From NCBI RefSeq assembly GCF_949628215.1, contig NC_134276.1, forward strand, positions 129,580,125-129,644,124: DNA of 64,000 nt, read 5' to 3'. The notes under the pieces were generated by a model. That model was not told the DNA's origin. It saw nothing but the letters and a program-made list of their open reading frames with translations, and did not search any database. Both the position numbers and the translations under genes were made by a program. How positions within the stretch are numbered: the stretch's first letter is position 1; the number at the start of each line of letters is the position of its first letter. This stretch comes from Phalacrocorax aristotelis (Eukaryota; Chordata; Aves; Suliformes; Phalacrocoracidae). Shown piece by piece: positions 1 through 43,011 of this stretch.

Positions 1-379
1 GAAAAGAGGCAAGTTAGGAGCAAATCAAAGACATTTATGATCTCATGCAAGTTCACTGCAGAAAGGGGTGAAGAATCTGAGATCATATCAATCTTCTGTG
101 CACCACATCATGAAAAAGGCCAAGTTTGGGCCTGACTTCATGTGAGTATCCTACCTCTTCATCTGTCTCTCTGTGTGTGCATCTAAGAGCATGGCATAAA
201 GCAGCACCAGTCTGTGTACTTGACCCCTTACAGACCCTGCCTAAAAGATCCCCTGGCCACTGTGCCAGCAGGAGCAGAAAAAGATCAAAACAAGGGAACT
301 GAACAGTGAAGATGTCCTGCATTACCTGCAGACAGAGCACATTCTGGACCAGGGACAGTCTTTGTTTGATGTGGACGTA
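1..379. other. Upstream flank, no gene seen
   Basis: I see no exon, RNA gene or recognisable repeat here. The short open frames have no family resemblance and no supporting splice context. The right edge runs into the CR1 fragment that follows, so part of this stretch may be more diverged CR1 sequence. Confidence 0.5.
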
Positions 380-853
380 TTGGAGTGATTCCAGCGTAGG
401 TCTGCTAAAATGATTCAGGGGTTGGAGCACCTGATATACCAGGAGAGGCTGGGAGAGCTGGGAATTTTTAGCCTTGAGAAAAGAGGTTTCAGAGTGGAAT
501 CAATGTGTGTAAATGCATATCAATGTGTATAAATACCTGATGGAAAGGACTAAAAAAATGGAGGCAGACTCTTCCTAGTGGTATCCAGTGAAAGGTCAAG
601 AAGAAACAGGCACAAACTGAAATACATCAAATTCCATTTAAATATGTGAAAAAAACACCACTTTTACTGTGAGGATGCTCAAATACTGTAACAGGTTGTG
701 GAAGGAGGTTGTGAACTTCCTGTCCTTGGAGGTCCTCAAACCCCAACTTGTCACAGCACTGAGCAACCTGCTTTAGCTGACTCTGTTCTGAGTGGGGAGA
801 CTGGACTAGATGATCTCCAAAAGTCCACTCCAACTTAAATGATTCTTCTGTGA
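380..853 (+). repeat. CR1 LINE fragment, older diverged copy
   Basis: The stretch follows the CR1 3' region as I know it: a piece resembling 'ggttggagcacctg', then 'gagagctgggaattttta', 'atcaatgtgtataaatacct', 'ggcacaaactgaaatac', 'ctggactagatgatctcc', and a tail ending 'aaatgattcttctgtga'. This is the 5'-truncated 3' end of a non-LTR retrotransposon. It is more diverged than the copy near 28.7 kb and keeps no open reverse transcriptase frame. Orientation is plus, upstream of the VANGL1 promoter. The right boundary is well marked by the tail; the left boundary is approximate. Identification is by recall of the CR1 consensus, not by a search. Confidence 0.8.
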
Positions 854-2779
854 ATCTGAGATCTGTTCTGGGTAATCTAAAAAAAAAAGAAAATCCAAAC
901 CTCTAATCTTACCTATTCAGTAGTGTACAGGAGCACAGCACTTTACAAATTTCTGAACTGTGACCCTACCACACAAGCAGCTTGACTCATGTAAAACATT
1001 TCCTCATGTCTCAGTGGTTTAAACAGATGAGAGATAAGCGTGTAACAGCATCTCGGCATCTGCCCAAGCCCATCTTCAGTGTATTCCTCCTTTGCCAATT
1101 TCTGTGTAACAGCTCGCTATAGCTGGGTGCAAGTGGGCCTCGCTGCTGGGTGTAATAGGTGTCTATGCCAGCTGGGCCTGGACAGGGTGTAGGTGCTGGT
1201 CCTCTCTGAGGTTTGTATGCATCCCCAGCTTAGATCTCTTAGCAGTCTGTTTTCCGTGGGGTACTGCAACAACTCCTGCTGCTCTAGACCATGAAACTAG
1301 TATTTAGAAATCCTCTAAATCTTCTTGAGCAGCTGCTGGGGTGGCATAGTAGGAAAAGAAATACAGACTTGGCTGAAGAGTTTCTTGGTCACTTTCAAAG
1401 AAGTCCAGTTAAAGACGTTTGAAAAAGTCCCCTTTCGCGTGTTGAAGTTCTTTCCCCTGAGTTTCTGTAGCCTCTGAGGCAGGGTAGCACCTCCCCTCAT
1501 GCTCTTCCCAACTCGGCACAGGTAAAACTTTGCTCCTTGCACCAAGTGTCCCCTGTGCCAGATGCATGGCCTGCGTAAACTCTAGCCTGTTGCCTTCTGT
1601 CACATTTTCTCTACCTCGTGAGTGGGGAGGAAGAAAGCCCCATTGCCATAGTCAAGCCATGGGGAGCCATCATCAGCCTGTGAGGCTGAGGCAGGCTTTC
1701 AGCAGGGTGTCAGGCGCTTTCCAGGGCAGGGGCATTGCCTGGAATGCAGCAGAGCACTCAGGCCTTGGCAAGTTTAGACACATGTTGATGCCTAATACAA
1801 GATGGAGCCTATCACTTGATATTGGCCTCTTCCAGTCAGCCACAGGGTTGGGTAAGCATGTACACCATGCAAAACAGGAGGTACTGTAACTACCAAATCA
1901 GAGTGGTACGGAAAGGTTTCCTCTAATTCCTCACTGACTTCCATTGTAAAGTCATTCCACGTTGCACAGATGTTGAGTAGGGAGCAAGCACCGCAAATAA
2001 AACCATGGCATTATTTTGGAAAAAGTGAGTGAGGGGAAATAGGAAGGGAGAAATAAAAGACGTAATCTACAGAGGCCACAGTAATACAACACAGAAACTA
2101 TGTTATAGGAATAACTTCAGCGTCTTCTGCATTTGTTCCCTCTGTAGACTGGATTTTCTTAAGTAGTTCAAAAGGCAGGACTGGAATCCAGGAGGTCTAG
2201 ATTTTCTTCATGCATTCCCAGCTGCTGGTTCATTGTATGGCCTGAAAACTTACTTTTAAAGGGTAAGACAACCCAAAGGTGAAATGAAAAAGGAGCAACA
2301 TTTGAATACAGAAAAGGCAACTTGCACGGCACACAGAACATCACCTGTTTCCCTCCCAGCTGCCCAGACCAAGCGGTGGAAGGAATGTGGTGCCCAAGGC
2401 AGGCTTTGGGCAGCCTGTTAGAGGCTTCAGGCAGGCGAGGCCCTTCTCCCTGAGGGGCAGGAGGTCTGGCCTCATCGCAGACCTCTTGTGACCAGAGGTG
2501 AAGCACGCTGCAACCCCAGGCTACAGTTGCTGGAACAGCCCAAGCGGTCCCGAAGGCTAGGCCTTAACAGTGCCTAGCAATATGTTTGGCCTTGGGGAGA
2601 AACCCAAGAACGTGGTTGTCCTGGATGGGCGAGCTCAAAGGGACTGCTGGAGGAGAGGACGATGGTGTAGGAAGAGGTGAGGGGTGAGGCTGGGTGGAGG
2701 GGAGCTGTAGAGCCAGGAGGGCTGAGCCTTGGAGGGGCTGCGAGGCTCAGGAACTGGGCACCCGGGAGCAGTGAGAGGG
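854..2779. other. Intergenic sequence upstream of VANGL1
   Basis: I recognise no gene, RNA or repeat family in this stretch. Base composition is ordinary until about 2350, then G+C and CpG rise towards the island. Distal regulatory elements could be present but cannot be identified by eye. Confidence 0.5.
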
Positions 2780-3059
2780 GCAACGGGTAGGTTTGGGAAG
2801 GAGCGGCAGCAGCGGGAGATGTGAGGGAGGGTGCGTGCGAGCTGAGAGGCAGAGGAGGCAGAGCCGCAGGGAGAGGTTCAAAGGGTGAAATCGGGCCTCG
2901 AAGGGGTGAGTAGCGGGTCCGGCCTCAGGTCACCACCAGCTACGGCTGCAGCAAGGGCCGGCTGGGAGATGCCAGGGCCGGGGTCTGGTAGGCTGGGGAG
3001 CAGGGGGCTGGTGGGCGAGCTGGGGCGGCCGTCCCTCGGGGAGGGAGGCCTGGCCCGGG

Positions 3060-3219
3060 GGCGGTGCGGCTGCCGCCGGGGGAGGGACGGGGCTGCGGGG
3101 CGGTGCCGGGCACAGGAAGCGGAAAGCGGCGGCAGCAGCAGCAGCAGCGACGGCGGCCGCCGCCGGGGGAAGGCGGCGGGTCGGTGCTGGGAGCGGCATG
3201 GGGCGGCCGCGGGAGGGAG
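3060..3219 (+). other. VANGL1: Probable VANGL1 exon 1 (5' UTR), 3' end defined
   Basis: The right end is set by a consensus donor, GGGAG followed by GTGAGT at 3220. The left end is a placeholder because the transcription start is not visible. The exon contains a GCA/GCG-rich triplet run (about 3126-3164). It also contains an ATG at 3198-3200 with G at -3 and G at +4. If this exon is joined to the exon starting at 11818, that ATG is in frame with the VANGL1 reading frame: seven codons, a split GAC codon, CCG, then the ATG at 11823. The exon may therefore be partly coding. A weaker donor at 2906 could define an alternative first exon. Confidence 0.55.
3120..3170 (+). repeat. GC-rich triplet run in exon 1 (GCA/GCG/GCC)
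   Basis: A short imperfect triplet repeat with five successive GCA units (3132-3146), flanked by GCG and GCC units. Read in the frame of the ATG at 3198 it would be mostly alanine codons, but it lies upstream of that ATG. Such runs are common in vertebrate CpG-island 5' UTRs. Confidence 0.7.
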
Positions 3220-6200
3220 GTGAGTCGGTCCGTCGGTCGATCTGTCTGTCTGTGCGTGCGTGCGGGGCCGGCGGCGGTGCTGTGCTCTCCTCTCCACCCC
3301 GCCCTCGGCACCCCGCCGCTGCTCTGCCCCGGGGTCCTCGGGCCGGGGCGGCGGGAGCAGCGGTGGGGTGGCCGTCTCCTCGCCTCCCACGCCGGCTGGC
3401 AGAGATCGGTGTGCCGCCCTGCCACACCCCCCCCACCCCTCACCCCCAAACCCCGGCCGGGAGGAGCTGGGAGCCTGGCTGGGGTGCGGCTGTGCCGGCT
3501 GCGGAGGGACCCCGCTGTGTCCCCGCTCCCCTGCCCGACGCTTTGCGGGGCGGCCGGGGGCCGGGTCCCGTGGCTGGGCGAGCGGGGTCGGCCGGCGGGC
3601 CTCCCTCCATCCCTCCCTCCCTTCTGCCGGCCGGGGCTCTGCCGGGCGGCCTCGGTGCTGCCCTCGCCGCCGGGGAGGCTGCTGGGGCGGCGGGTCCCGG
3701 CGCCGATGCCGCGGGCGGGAGAAGTCTCCCGGGGTAAAACCCCTAAATGCCGGCGAGGGCCGCAGGTGTAGCCCCTCGCGGTGGGCAGCACCCTCTCTGC
3801 CAGGCTTTGCCTTTGAAGGAAAGTCTGCGCTCTTAACGCTCCGGCACGAGTGGATTCCCGCCGGTGCGAAGGCTCGGCTCACGCCTCGCACGCCCAGGCC
3901 GTATAAAACAAGCTGCTTGATGCTTTGGCCCAGCCCGCTGGGCAGCAAAGGGGGTCACTGCCGAGGGAGGGAGGACTCAATCGCGCTTCTCTGCTCGGAA
4001 GCTGGTTTGGTCGCAGAAGCGATGGCCAAAGCCACGGGCTTGCAGGTTGTTTCCGTTCAGCGAGTTACGGCGTGGGGAAGCTCACATGGCCAGAGGTAAA
4101 TCTGCTCCAGCGACAGCCAAGGAAAGGAGACTCTCCTCCTGCGCCTCGGCAGCGCTGGCCTGGGATGCGTACCTGAACGCTTCTGAGTGTGCCCAACAGA
4201 GGGCAAAGCGATTGCGTTAGCTGTTCGGTTTCAGTAATGGCATGCTTTGGAGAGTTGCTGTGAAACATCACTGTTGTCTTATTTCAAAGACTGTCAAGGC
4301 TGTAAACTAAATCCCTTATGCTAAGGGCTGAACTCTTTGACTGCAGGGTCTATGCAATATGCCAGCATAAGTGATTTGATGGCATGGCGTTTAGTCTGGG
4401 GAAACAGTTCTATCGCTGTTTGAAGCAGTGGGGTTTTTTGGCCCTGGGTTCATAAATAATGACTTGCCCACAAGATCTTTGCAGCTCTAACGAGTTAAGA
4501 AATTAAGTCACGCTGGCTGGAAGAGCAAATTAGGATGTTGCGGAGTACATTCTGTGATATCATTGCCTGTGAGCCCCCATCACCAGGGCATCCTGACTTT
4601 GAGGAAGAGAGTTGTGGAGAGCTTCAGCAGTGCTTTGCAATCTTTGAAGAGCTTCATTCTGACCATGCTTGGCTCTTTTCCTCCAGTGGGGTTTGGCTAT
4701 ATATCTGGCTGCAACTATGGGACCAGTGTTGGCTCTGTGATAATTTCACTTTCTAATTTTGAAAAATAAATGGTGAATAGAGTCTTACAGAAAGCCTCCC
4801 TTAAGAATGCTCCCTATGAGCTGAAGTTTTGGAAGGATTCCAGCCTCTGTCGGAACCACCCAGGCAAGTGTCTCAACTGCCCACGGTCAGTGGCCAGCAG
4901 CTCCCTGTGGCTGCTGCTGGCCTTTTGGGTTTGGTTATTAGCGGCAGTGTTCTTGGTGGCCCTTAGCTTATCGATATGTGAACATGGGGAGGGCTTAGGG
5001 TCACTGGGAGACCAGGATACTGTACTAGGAAAATGCTACCAAGATGATTGCGGTTGTACAACTGCATGTCGTACTGTTGCGGAGGCCTGCCTTCCATCCA
5101 CCCCCGCTTCTGACAACCAAAGTGAAGAATGATATCAGAAATGTGGCTTTGCTGCTATAGGGCATGTTGTCCTGCACAGGGACCTGAGACGCACATCCGA
5201 CTGAAGAACTGTGGTGTCCAGTCCTGCTGGTGGAAAACGGTAATCGTAAAAGGCACAAGCAATTTTGTGCCCCTCTGTATCTGGTATTGTCACTGGGGAA
5301 TTTGGCAGAAGGAGAAAATGAACCCTTGTGAAAACTATCTTATTACTTCTTTTAATTTCTCATTTAAAGATTGAGAAACTTTACTTTGGAATTATCTGAT
5401 TTGGGTTAAATTAAAAAAGAGTGGTTATTTCCTCAGGAATCAACACCCTTGCCCTTTCTCCTTGCAAGGTCAGAATGGCATTGGCTTTGTACAGGGTTGA
5501 GCAGGAGGAGGGAGATAGAGGGAGACTCTATACCGTGGAGTCCAATTGTATTGTGTACCGGGGATTTGATCAGGGCCTATAGACTTTTTTTTTTTTAATT
5601 CAGATAGAAAATGCGGGAAGGCATGCAGTGTCCTAAAGGAAGGGAAGTGCACTTTCAGTAGAGAAACTTTGTAGTTTATAGCCTTTAATGCTATCTCAGC
5701 ATCTAAACGCTACGGCTAAAAGTAAACTTTGAAAATAAGGTACAGGCACTGCCTGCTTGGATAGGCAGTGTCTGAAGAGTCTTGCAGGAGTCTTTCCTGT
5801 TTGTTTTGAGAAGACTGTCGGGCTTTAAAGGTCAGTATGGAAAACTGTGTTCCTTTGCGCAGTCCCCGGTGCTCTAGTATCCTGAGGGTGAGGTCCCAAT
5901 ATCTTCTACCATGTGCATGTCTCTGGGCGTTAAGAGGAGCCCTTGAATGTCTAGCCCCATGGGAGACACATGAGTGAGGAAGCGCAAGCTTTCACCGGTC
6001 TGACAGGATGACAGCTGAGGTATAACTTGCATGATAGACTTGAATGCTGGTTGTTCTCTGCAAACTTGGACAGCGCAGATGTGGTTCTTGGAGTGGGCAA
6101 AGGACATTCTCCAGGGAGGTACTTCACCAATGGGTCCCACACAATGATAATTCCCAACTTTGAGCTGTGTGACAGGGAGGCAAGAGGCTGGGGCTTACCT

Positions 6201-9200
6201 CTTGGAAACACCGCTGGCTTGGGTGGTAGCTTTCGCCAGGCGTTTCTGTTATCAGTTGAAACAGCCTCGCTGCGTTTTCAGACCTGTGTTCTCTCATGTT
6301 TTGATTAAACATGCAGGTGGATTGCTTCAATAACCAAGTGACTTTTCTTTTTGAAATATCCATGTAATGGCCTAATGGTTTTCAGCCTAGGGGCTGGAAA
6401 TTCCTGGGGGACTATGAAATCTTTCTAAGAAGCCTCTGAGAAGTGAAAGAAAAGAGAACCTATTGCTGGAGGGCTTGAATTTGCTGACTACTAACCATTT
6501 TCTTAGGATGAGGGGCTTGCAAATCAAGAGCCTCTGCCATAGAGTGAAATCCCTGGTTTTTATATATTTTTTTTTTCAAGGCCAAAATTAACCTTATTTA
6601 ATGAAATGCAAAAATAAATAGAAAGCTTTTGGAAACACCTAGTTTCCCAAAGCTCATTGGCCATTAAAACTAAAACCCTTGGCTCTGCGAGCAGATCAGC
6701 ATGGGTGAACTTCTGTGCTTACAGCTTAGATTGCTGTGTTGGGGCCTCAGGAAATTCAAAAGCAAAAGGTTCCTGTGGCATTGCTCATAGGTCTTACTGT
6801 ATATGCAGTTGAACGCAGCAAGTTACGTAACTTTGCGTTTTTCTGAAGTGAATAATAGGAGTACGCTGCAGCCATACCATGCAGCCGAGTTAATGCCAGA
6901 GTTGGAAGACTTCCTCACTGCCTAGCCATCTTTTAATTATTTTTACTCTTGAACCCTAACACTATCCCATAGCTTAGCTCTTGGGTGCTGTGTGTTTGTA
7001 AAGCTCTTCGTTTCAGTAAACGAAGAAGAAAAGATTTCTCAGCACGATAACTTGTGGGCATCCGTCACCCTACAGACAGCTGGTGCTGTTTAACAAGCGA
7101 GGCTGACAGCGTACGGAGCTGAATGTGCGCACATCCTCGCGGACGCTTGTGGCTGCTTGTGCTCCAGATGGCACTTCCAAATATATGTAACTTCATGAAC
7201 TGACTGGTAAATCAACTCTTAATTGGTTGCAAGTTTTAAATGGAGTAAGATTGAAACTGTACAGACAAGGATTTCAAAGCTGAGCTGCTTTGGAGTTATT
7301 TGCCTCAGCTTCACAGGGGAAAATCCATTGAGAAAGCATAGGATGTAAAAGAGTGCTCTTGTTTGCGTTTGTCGTCCTTGATTTAAAGATGTAGCTTGCT
7401 CTTTTGAATTTCCCTTGGGCTGGGAGCCAAACTGTGCTCCCTTGAAGATGATCACAGAGCAAACTTCGTTGGAAATGGGATTGGGCTCCCAGCATGGAAA
7501 ATAGCAATTCAAAAGAACTCTTTTTGGAGATTTATGAGCGTATGAAAAGAGGGAGTTACGACGAGTTGTGTGGCTGCGTAGAAACTGTAATTACAGTGAT
7601 CTCTGCAGTATTCAGGGATTCTCCGCTGTCATGCAGGAATAGGGTTGCAAAATTTCCTTTGGGGTATCCTTAGCATTGTTTTCCATGTAGCACTTGGCAT
7701 CCTTCTATCATCAGTGAGTAAAGGAGAGGCAAAGTGAGAGTGCTGGCTCTACTGGGAGCAAAGTGCTGGGTGTGCAGTTACGCAGTTGTAGTGGTTGAGG
7801 CAGAGAAGGCATTCCTGTCTCCCCTCTAGCTGTTCTCTTGCACTGCTGTTCACCCTGGCATTGGTTTTGCTGTTTGGGGCTGTGCTGTGAACTTGGTCAC
7901 GGACAGGATCCAAGACAAAAGTGCGGTGAGGGGGAGAAAAGGGATTTTTGTGTTGTTTTGTTTTCTAGCGGCGCTGTTTGCTCACTGAGAATTGTGTTGA
8001 CACAACCGAGAGTGGTGAACCATGGTGTGGAGGTGGGAACTACTTACACGGGCTTTCTTCTCAATGCCAAAATACAGTGCAACTGTATCCTCGGGCTGAA
8101 GGAGCTTGCTTTCACACAGGGCCAGCAGCTCTGCAAACAGACCGTGCCTTCAATGGTGTCCTGCAAGATGTAATGATCTTTTGTGAAGCTGTTTCAATTG
8201 GCTAAATTGGGCTCTCAATTCACACTTGTTTGTGGAGGGATGAGGCCCCAAATGATGGGGCTGCTTCTTTATGCAGCACAGTTGTCCCTGACCAGAGAAT
8301 CATCATTAACAGTGATTTAGTAGAGGAGGTGTTTAAAGGCTGCTTACTTTGAATATGATTGTGCTATATAGGATACACGCACAGCTTGTCTTCTCTACCT
8401 TTGCCCAGGCTCTTGTGGTTGGCGCTATTGGGGTGGTTGCTAATCCGCGGTTGGCTTCTGTCTATGCCATTGAAATTGCTCCAACCCAAAGATGTAGTTT
8501 AGTATGTTAGTTGTCTTTTGGTCCTCTCCCTACCTCTTCCCCAGTAGTTCCAGAAGCTTTCCTGGGGTAGGGCAGGTCCCCTTCCTGCTGTAGAATAGAC
8601 TAGGAGGTAGGTAGCCTGCTTGGCTTGGCTATGAGGAGTGTGTGTTTGGACTGTGCCCCTCCCTCCTTGGTTTCTTCATTTCATCCTGCTCAGACTGGAA
8701 GAGGTGTCTAGCTAGCAGCCCAGGGTATCCTTTGTTGGCCAAATCTAGGAGGCCTTCTTGGCCATCATCCTCGGTTAGGCACTGGACAAAACCAGTGGTC
8801 TTCTGCTTTTTGCAGCTGAAGTTGAGCAGATACGTTTTAGTCCTGGCAGCCCCATAACTGCCTTGGCAGGAAGATCTATGTAGCCACCACTGTGTCCTGC
8901 AGCTGGGGCCAGGAGGTGGTGCAGAGTCCCCAGCTTCGTTGTATTGCTTTTGACAATAATCCAGGAGGCTTAATGTTTTCGGGGTCCTTCTTGTCGACTT
9001 CTCACAGAGCTGTGTCAAAGCTGTTGCTCTTGTTTACACAGAGAGTGAAAGTTGGCATGATCCAGCCTGCGCCGATGTTCCTGTGTTGGTCTTCCCATGA
9101 GTCTGCTTTCTGTGCCAGGTGCCCAACACTGCTTTGCTTCACCCACCGTCAAATGGGCACCGCTCGCTCATGGTTCCTGTCTAGGCAGCCTGTGCGTTTC

Positions 9201-11817
9201 CACAGCAGCCTCTACCTGCTGAAATGTTCTCTAACATCTCCAGGGAAGCATGACCCTAGGCTGAGGGGGCAGAAGAGGGGCTGTGTTCCCGGTACCTGTC
9301 CCAGCTCTGATTCTTCAGTTGGGGACCTGGGGGAAAGAATTCTGTTCCATGGTTAGAGGAAAAGGCTGGGAGTTGATACTTTCCCAGAAGCCAAGGAAGA
9401 ATGCATAACCCTTACTGATGTACCCCAGGAGCTCTCTTTGCTTTCCCTATTCGTGTAATGTGGTGGTATCTATTTGTGAAGACAGTGATTGTTCTCAAAG
9501 GGACTCCAGTAACATCACAAACAGTCAGTGGTTTAAGCCCATAATACTTGTTCCCACCTTTTGTACAGCTGAGGGTGTTCCTCGTTTGTAATGCCTAATG
9601 TTTCCAAGGTCCTGTGTTACCATCTCCTCTACGGGTACCATAGTGTGTTTTGAAGGCAGGGGGGTAGTGGCCTCACCCCCATTTATCGAAGGACAGACAC
9701 AGAGGAAGGGTTTTTCCAAGGTTGCGTAGCAGGACAGAGGTAAAAATCGGGTTTAATGAGTCCCAGCTTATTGCCAGATCCATAATCTGCAGGCTGTGTG
9801 CAAGTCTAGGGAGTTAATGAGTGTTACATCATGTGTCCCAGGCTGGGGAATTTTTATTCCTGTTACAGTAACGATGCCATATTCCGAACTGTGCCGTGCC
9901 TTGGCTTTATGTCTTGCTGTGTTTAAATTCATCCTCATTCCTTCCCTCCCAAAACCAGACCTTTCATTCCCATCCTTATTTGTCCTCCCTAGATTCTGTG
10001 CTGCCTTTAAGGAGCTTTTCTCAAGGCACAATATGCCCTTTGAGCTTGGGAATTCCTGTACACAAAAAGTCTGCCATGTTGTGTGTCTGTCCCGTCCGTG
10101 TGTGTCCTCCCGCCCCTCCCCCAGTCCTGTCTTATCCTTTCTAGGAGCCCTGGCAAGCCCGAGTGCAAATACCTGCAGCTCCCGATGCAGCAGGAACGCT
10201 TCTTTACTTCGTTGCGGATTGCACTGCCAGCCAAGGAACCCTGTGGGGAAGAGGCTTCATTTTTTTGGCATTCTTGTATGTGGTAGAGCTCTCTGGTCGC
10301 TTATGAGCTTTTCTGGAGGTGTTAGTGGAGGAATCTTATGGCTGGAAAGAATAGTTGGCCAAGTATAAAGCCCGATTTCTGTTGTTGTCCCTCGGTGTTT
10401 GGGGAGGGAGAGGGCTGAAAGCAGTGCTTGACTGTTTTATTGCTAACAGCTTTGAAAACTTCTGTGAGCAGAAAATAATGGAGGGATCCAATTTAATTTT
10501 AAAGCAGTCTTTTGCCCAGTCTGAAAGTACGGCATGGCTGTAGTCCTGTGTTGGCTGGAGACAGCAGCCTTCTGGGCAGGAGGCATGTGAGAGCACTCCT
10601 TCGTGCCAAATGCTGGGCTGTGCCAAAGTACCTCTGTCCGTAACTGCAACCCCTCCGTCTGCACCATTTGCTATTTGCGTATGTTTCCCCAAACTGGTGA
10701 CTGACTCCCCTTCTTTGCATTTCTCTTCTCACCTAACGGAGGATGTGGGTTTGGAAAGCAGGATGGTCTCTCCCGTTCTTCCCATCAGGGTTTTTGACGT
10801 GTCACTACTGGGAGTTTTTCTGATGTCACCCTGCTACTGTTCCAAAAAACATGACCCTCTTCTGCCCTTAATGGATGGGACTTAAGGTTCTGTTCCAAAT
10901 GGAAGTATGTTGTAAGAAGTGTTGGCCCATATAAGCTAGATATGATCTCTAATCGACTCTCCCTAGTATTATTAGTATGTGTATATATAGAGACAATTTT
11001 AAATAAAATTCAATTCCTCGAAGCCTAAATTAGCTTCTGGAGGCAAAGGTTACAAAGAAAGGGAGGTGCACATAGGGCCATTGATTGAATAGTAACTAAT
11101 GCTTGTAAAATGGGCACGCCTTGCAGTTGTGAAAACAAAGTAGGTTCAGACATGGTGGTCTGATCTTCTGCATTTATCCTAGAAAAGTCACCCTCACCCC
11201 CCATCCCTTCTTCCTCTAGACTATAATGCTGCAGTTCTGAATCTGGGGTATTTGGGCTGTGTGTTACACAGGTGAAGAGATGGCAATGTGGAAGTCAAGC
11301 CCAGTACTTTTTCTGGGGGTGAGTTGCTGTATCTAGGCTGCTGAGCCACCTCCAAGTCACTTGTCTTTTCCACATGACTTACACTCTTTCTGGATTTTTA
11401 GATAAATGGGCTAGACTTGGCAAATTAGAGATATGTTACCGGCTTATTTAAAGCTCTACAAATGCATGTATTTCTCTAGACTGGAAAGAGATATCAGCCA
11501 GGACAAGCTTGAAAATTGGGCACAGTGTGATGAGTGGTGACATCTGGCCAGGGTGAGGGAATTGCTGCAGTAGGAGCGCTGTTTTGCCTTGCTTAGAGTG
11601 CACTTCCATGGCCGTTTGTCTTTCCTTAGGTCGATCGTGAGGAGCTGAGCACCCTCCCTTCCCTCCCCTCTGATTGGATTCCTTGTAAATGAAGCTCACT
11701 CGCTCCCTGAAGACCAGACCTCACTGATGACTGGCAAGCAAAGAGTACCCAGAAAAGCACTTTTACCACGGACTCCACTTCAGGAACAAAAGTAAAATCT
11801 GTGCCCTTTCCGTGCAG
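3220..11817 (+). other. VANGL1: VANGL1 intron 1
   Basis: The intron runs from the gtgagt donor at 3220 to a pyrimidine-rich acceptor (tgccctttccgtgcag) ending at 11817. Its first 700 bases belong to the CpG island. A TATAAAA motif lies at 3902-3908 and a usable donor (cagag, then gtaaat) at 4096, so an alternative first exon is possible. I recognise nothing else in the remaining ~7.5 kb. An open frame at about 4770-5132 with a hydrophobic stretch has no recognisable relatives and no gene context. Confidence 0.65.
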
Positions 11818-11834
11818 ACCCGATGTCTACTGCA

Positions 11835-43011
<31,177 letters not shown>

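Larger units (their letters stand above)
2780..3900 (+). promoter_or_regulatory. VANGL1: CpG-island promoter of VANGL1
   Basis: About 1.1 kb is very rich in G+C and in CpG dinucleotides, in sharp contrast to both flanks. It contains several GC boxes (GGGCGG cores near 3022-3028, 3059-3064, 3097-3102 and 3200-3206), short GGC/GCA triplet runs and no TATA box in its core. This is the usual form of a broadly expressed vertebrate promoter. It lies upstream of the first VANGL1 coding exon with no other gene between. Two consensus splice donors (gtgagt at 2906 and at 3220) lie inside it, as expected for a non-coding or nearly non-coding first exon. The transcription start cannot be placed from sequence alone. 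Long open frames on the minus strand here are a by-product of high G+C. Confidence 0.85.

Noticed and set aside
2878-3948. Long minus-strand open frames (up to 356 codons) across the CpG island
   Set aside because: Pro/Arg/Ala-rich products of high G+C DNA, open in several frames at once, with no domain resemblance; stop codons are simply rare here.
4770-5132. 120-codon plus-strand frame with a hydrophobic stretch and several Cys
   Set aside because: No family recognised, no promoter or splice context, and it lies in VANGL1 intron 1; a chance frame is the simplest reading.
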